Of a stretch of 64,000 nt of DNA, positions 62,726-64,000 are shown piece by piece; positions within the stretch are counted from its first letter, which is position 1, and each line of letters starts with the position of its first letter. The translations under genes and the position numbers were made by a program. A model generated the notes under the pieces. That model was not told the DNA's origin. It was given only the letters and a program-made list of their open reading frames with translations, and ran no database searches. Source of the DNA: Lysinibacillus sphaericus (GTDB lineage Bacteria > Bacillota > Bacilli > Bacillales_A > Planococcaceae); assembly GCF_002982115.1 (NCBI RefSeq), contig NZ_CP019980.1, positions 1,620,001-1,684,000 of the forward strand. The letters are read 5' to 3'.

Positions 62726-63427
62726 ATGACAATGGAAGAATACTTTTATAATGGAGAGCTGATGAAATGTTATAAGGCTGCTATGCAAATTGCAGATGGG
62801 CCTGATAAGGAGTTAGCTACTAAATATATTACTTTGTTGGATGAGTACGATGTTGCTACATTGCCGAAGCCAACACTTTTCTTGGAAACTCAGCATAGTG
62901 AACGAGCGAATGAAAGTTATCCTGAATCAGATGATGTTTTAGCAATACGTGCTATAAAAGATGAAGCGGCATTTGCGAAGCGAGTAAAAGCGCTAGAGGA
63001 CATGGCTAAATCAGGTTCAGCTAATGAAAAGGCACAATCATTTTTTACACAGGGCGAGCTGTTTTTATTTGCCCATCATTACAATGAAAGTGTCCATTGC
63101 TTCAAGCAGGCAGTAAAAGCAAATCCTAATAAGGCTTTGTATTGGGGCATAACAGGTCAAACGATGCATCGTTTTGGTTGGATGCCATTTGATGCACTTG
63201 CTTATTTAGAGCAAGCCATTGACTTAGATCCGACAAATGCTCGCTGGAAGTGGAATAAAGCCCTTGTGTTAATTCAGCTTGCAAAAGATTTACAGATGGC
63301 ACCGTTTATAGCGAATGCAGCGATTACATTAGAGGAAGCCATTGCTTCTTGTGGTGAGCATCAGCGATCTCTAAAAGATGCAATCCAAAATACCATTGAT
63401 AATATGGATAGTTATGTATTTTCATAA
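62726..63427 (+). CDS. TPR-repeat protein, unknown
   Basis: The 233-residue soluble helical protein has at least two tetratricopeptide repeats: FFTQGELFLFAHHYNESVHCFKQAVKANPNKALYW and the following ...ALAYLEQAIDLDPTNARWKWNKALVLIQLA. Probably a protein-interaction scaffold. ATG 62726 lies eight bases after GGAGG; an overlapping ATG at 62722 is out of frame. Monocistronic. Confidence 0.82.
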   Translation: MTMEEYFYNGELMKCYKAAMQIADGPDKELATKYITLLDEYDVATLPKPTLFLETQHSERANESYPESDDVLAIRAIKDEAAFAKRVKALEDMAKSGSANEKAQSFFTQGELFLFAHHYNESVHCFKQAVKANPNKALYWGITGQTMHRFGWMPFDALAYLEQAIDLDPTNARWKWNKALVLIQLAKDLQMAPFIANAAITLEEAIASCGEHQRSLKDAIQNTIDNMDSYVFS

Positions 63428-63439
63428 AATGAACATGCT

Positions 63440-63492
63440 AAGACTGAAGATAAACTCGTTAATTACGAGGATATTTTCAGTCTTCTTCCTTT
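63440..63492 (+). terminator. intrinsic terminator
   Basis: AAGACTGAAGATA pairs with TATTTTCAGTCTT, with an inner CTCGTTAATTACGAG palindrome; T-rich sequence follows. Confidence 0.8.
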
Positions 63493-63642
63493 TTTCAACA
63501 GTTGAAACATTTTATCCATTTTTCTTTGATTGAATTTTAGGTATATCATGGTAATCTATTAGTAGAATCATCTCAAAATTATTTATACATAATGAATTAT
63601 TATAAAGTAGCGGTTATCAGCCAAGTGAAAGTAGGGATCATC

Positions 63643-64000
63643 GTGTGGGAATTAAATAAACATTTTTCTTTATTTAGGAAAGGGATACTATTCATATTAT
63701 TCTCTAGCGTATTATTGATGATCATTGGTTATTGGAGTGATGAATTTTACGGGATTTTTGGAAAGAGTAATTATGTTTCGATTCATTTGCTAATAGAAAT
63801 TTTGATCATTGTTGTGACGATGACGATTGCCATCCAATCATGGTTAACAACACCTTATATTCTATCTAATAGAACTCTATACATAGGTGCATTATTTTTA
63901 ACGTATAGCTTAATTGAAATTGCACATGCACTTTCTTATAAGGGGATGCCGCATTTTATTATGGAGAGCACCCCCTATGCTGCAACATGGTTTTATATTA
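63643..64000 (+). CDS. MASE3-domain membrane sensor, cut by window end
   Basis: The frame is open from GTG 63643 to the window edge (119 residues seen). Three hydrophobic segments and LIEIAHALSYKGMPHFIMESTPYAATWFYI, the signature of the MASE3 sensory domain, which precedes histidine-kinase or GGDEF output domains. The output domain is beyond the window. The site before the GTG is weak (GTAGGGATC). Confidence 0.75.
   Translation, partial: MWELNKHFSLFRKGILFILFSSVLLMIIGYWSDEFYGIFGKSNYVSIHLLIEILIIVVTMTIAIQSWLTTPYILSNRTLYIGALFLTYSLIEIAHALSYKGMPHFIMESTPYAATWFYI

Overview
The window is low-GC Firmicute chromosome, most likely Lysinibacillus or a close relative. It carries the conserved block that surrounds the primary sigma factor in Bacillus (ccpN, ppsR, dnaG, rpoD/sigA, cccA, trmK, nif3-type gene, ispH, yqfQ, cshB, nfo, zinc-uptake genes, zur). 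This block is interrupted by several accessory segments. Ribosome binding sites are strong (AAGGAGG type), TTG and GTG starts are common, and a T-box, a CcpA cre, a Fur box and a Zur box can all be read, as expected for Bacillaceae. No rRNA, tRNA, CRISPR array, phage or insertion sequence transposase was seen.

Layout. 0-4.8 kb: an unrecognised gene, a YoaP-like acetyltransferase, a single-chain glycyl-tRNA synthetase on the minus strand behind a T-box, then ccpN and ppsR. 5-11.9 kb: dnaG-sigA, cccA, trmK, nif3-like gene and small membrane proteins. 12-15.6 kb: a lactococcin-972-type bacteriocin locus (precursor, polytopic membrane protein, ABC ATPase). 15.7-18.8 kb: DUF2164, an FMN reductase behind quinone-sensor-like operators, a PhzF protein flanked by a dispersed repeat, YwbE and a Tubby-like protein. 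19-23.8 kb: an RpiR-controlled sugar-acid operon (GntP permease, hydroxyacid dehydrogenase, four-carbon acid sugar kinase). 24.2-29.3 kb: the complete C4-dicarboxylate system dctP/dctB/dctS/dctR. 29.4-31 kb: ispH and yqfQ (core block again). 31.4-35.6 kb: a chemoreceptor and feoAB with a Cys-rich partner. 35.9-44.1 kb: kdpDE divergent from kdpFABC. 44.2-47.8 kb: butanediol dehydrogenase, then cshB and nfo (core block). 48-53.3 kb: lipid II flippase Amj, a small DUF/HTH pair, and an unusual ABC locus with three membrane subunits behind a secreted small protein. 53.6-56 kb: a small gene, then znuC-znuB-zur. 56-64 kb: Cys/His-rich protein, serC, an isochorismatase-fold hydrolase, a 315-bp repeat element, a PCYCGC lipoprotein, a YhgE/Pip protein, a thioredoxin, a TPR protein and the start of a MASE3 sensor.

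How the genes work together. Ion supply dominates: Kdp for potassium, Feo for iron under Fur, Znu for zinc under Zur. Carbon control is visible at two perfect cre sites (gntP operon and dctP), next to the gluconeogenesis repressor CcpN. Two separate secreted-peptide/ABC loci are present, at 12.4-15.6 kb and 49.9-53.3 kb. In both, a hairpin lies between the peptide gene and the transporter genes.

Most interesting signals: six CGCGGGTA motifs at an exact 21-bp spacing after nfo; a run of seven A that breaks the first permease of the second ABC locus; a dispersed hairpin repeat in three copies, one of them inside a 315-bp element with inverted ends; and a Shine-Dalgarno buried in a terminator-like hairpin.
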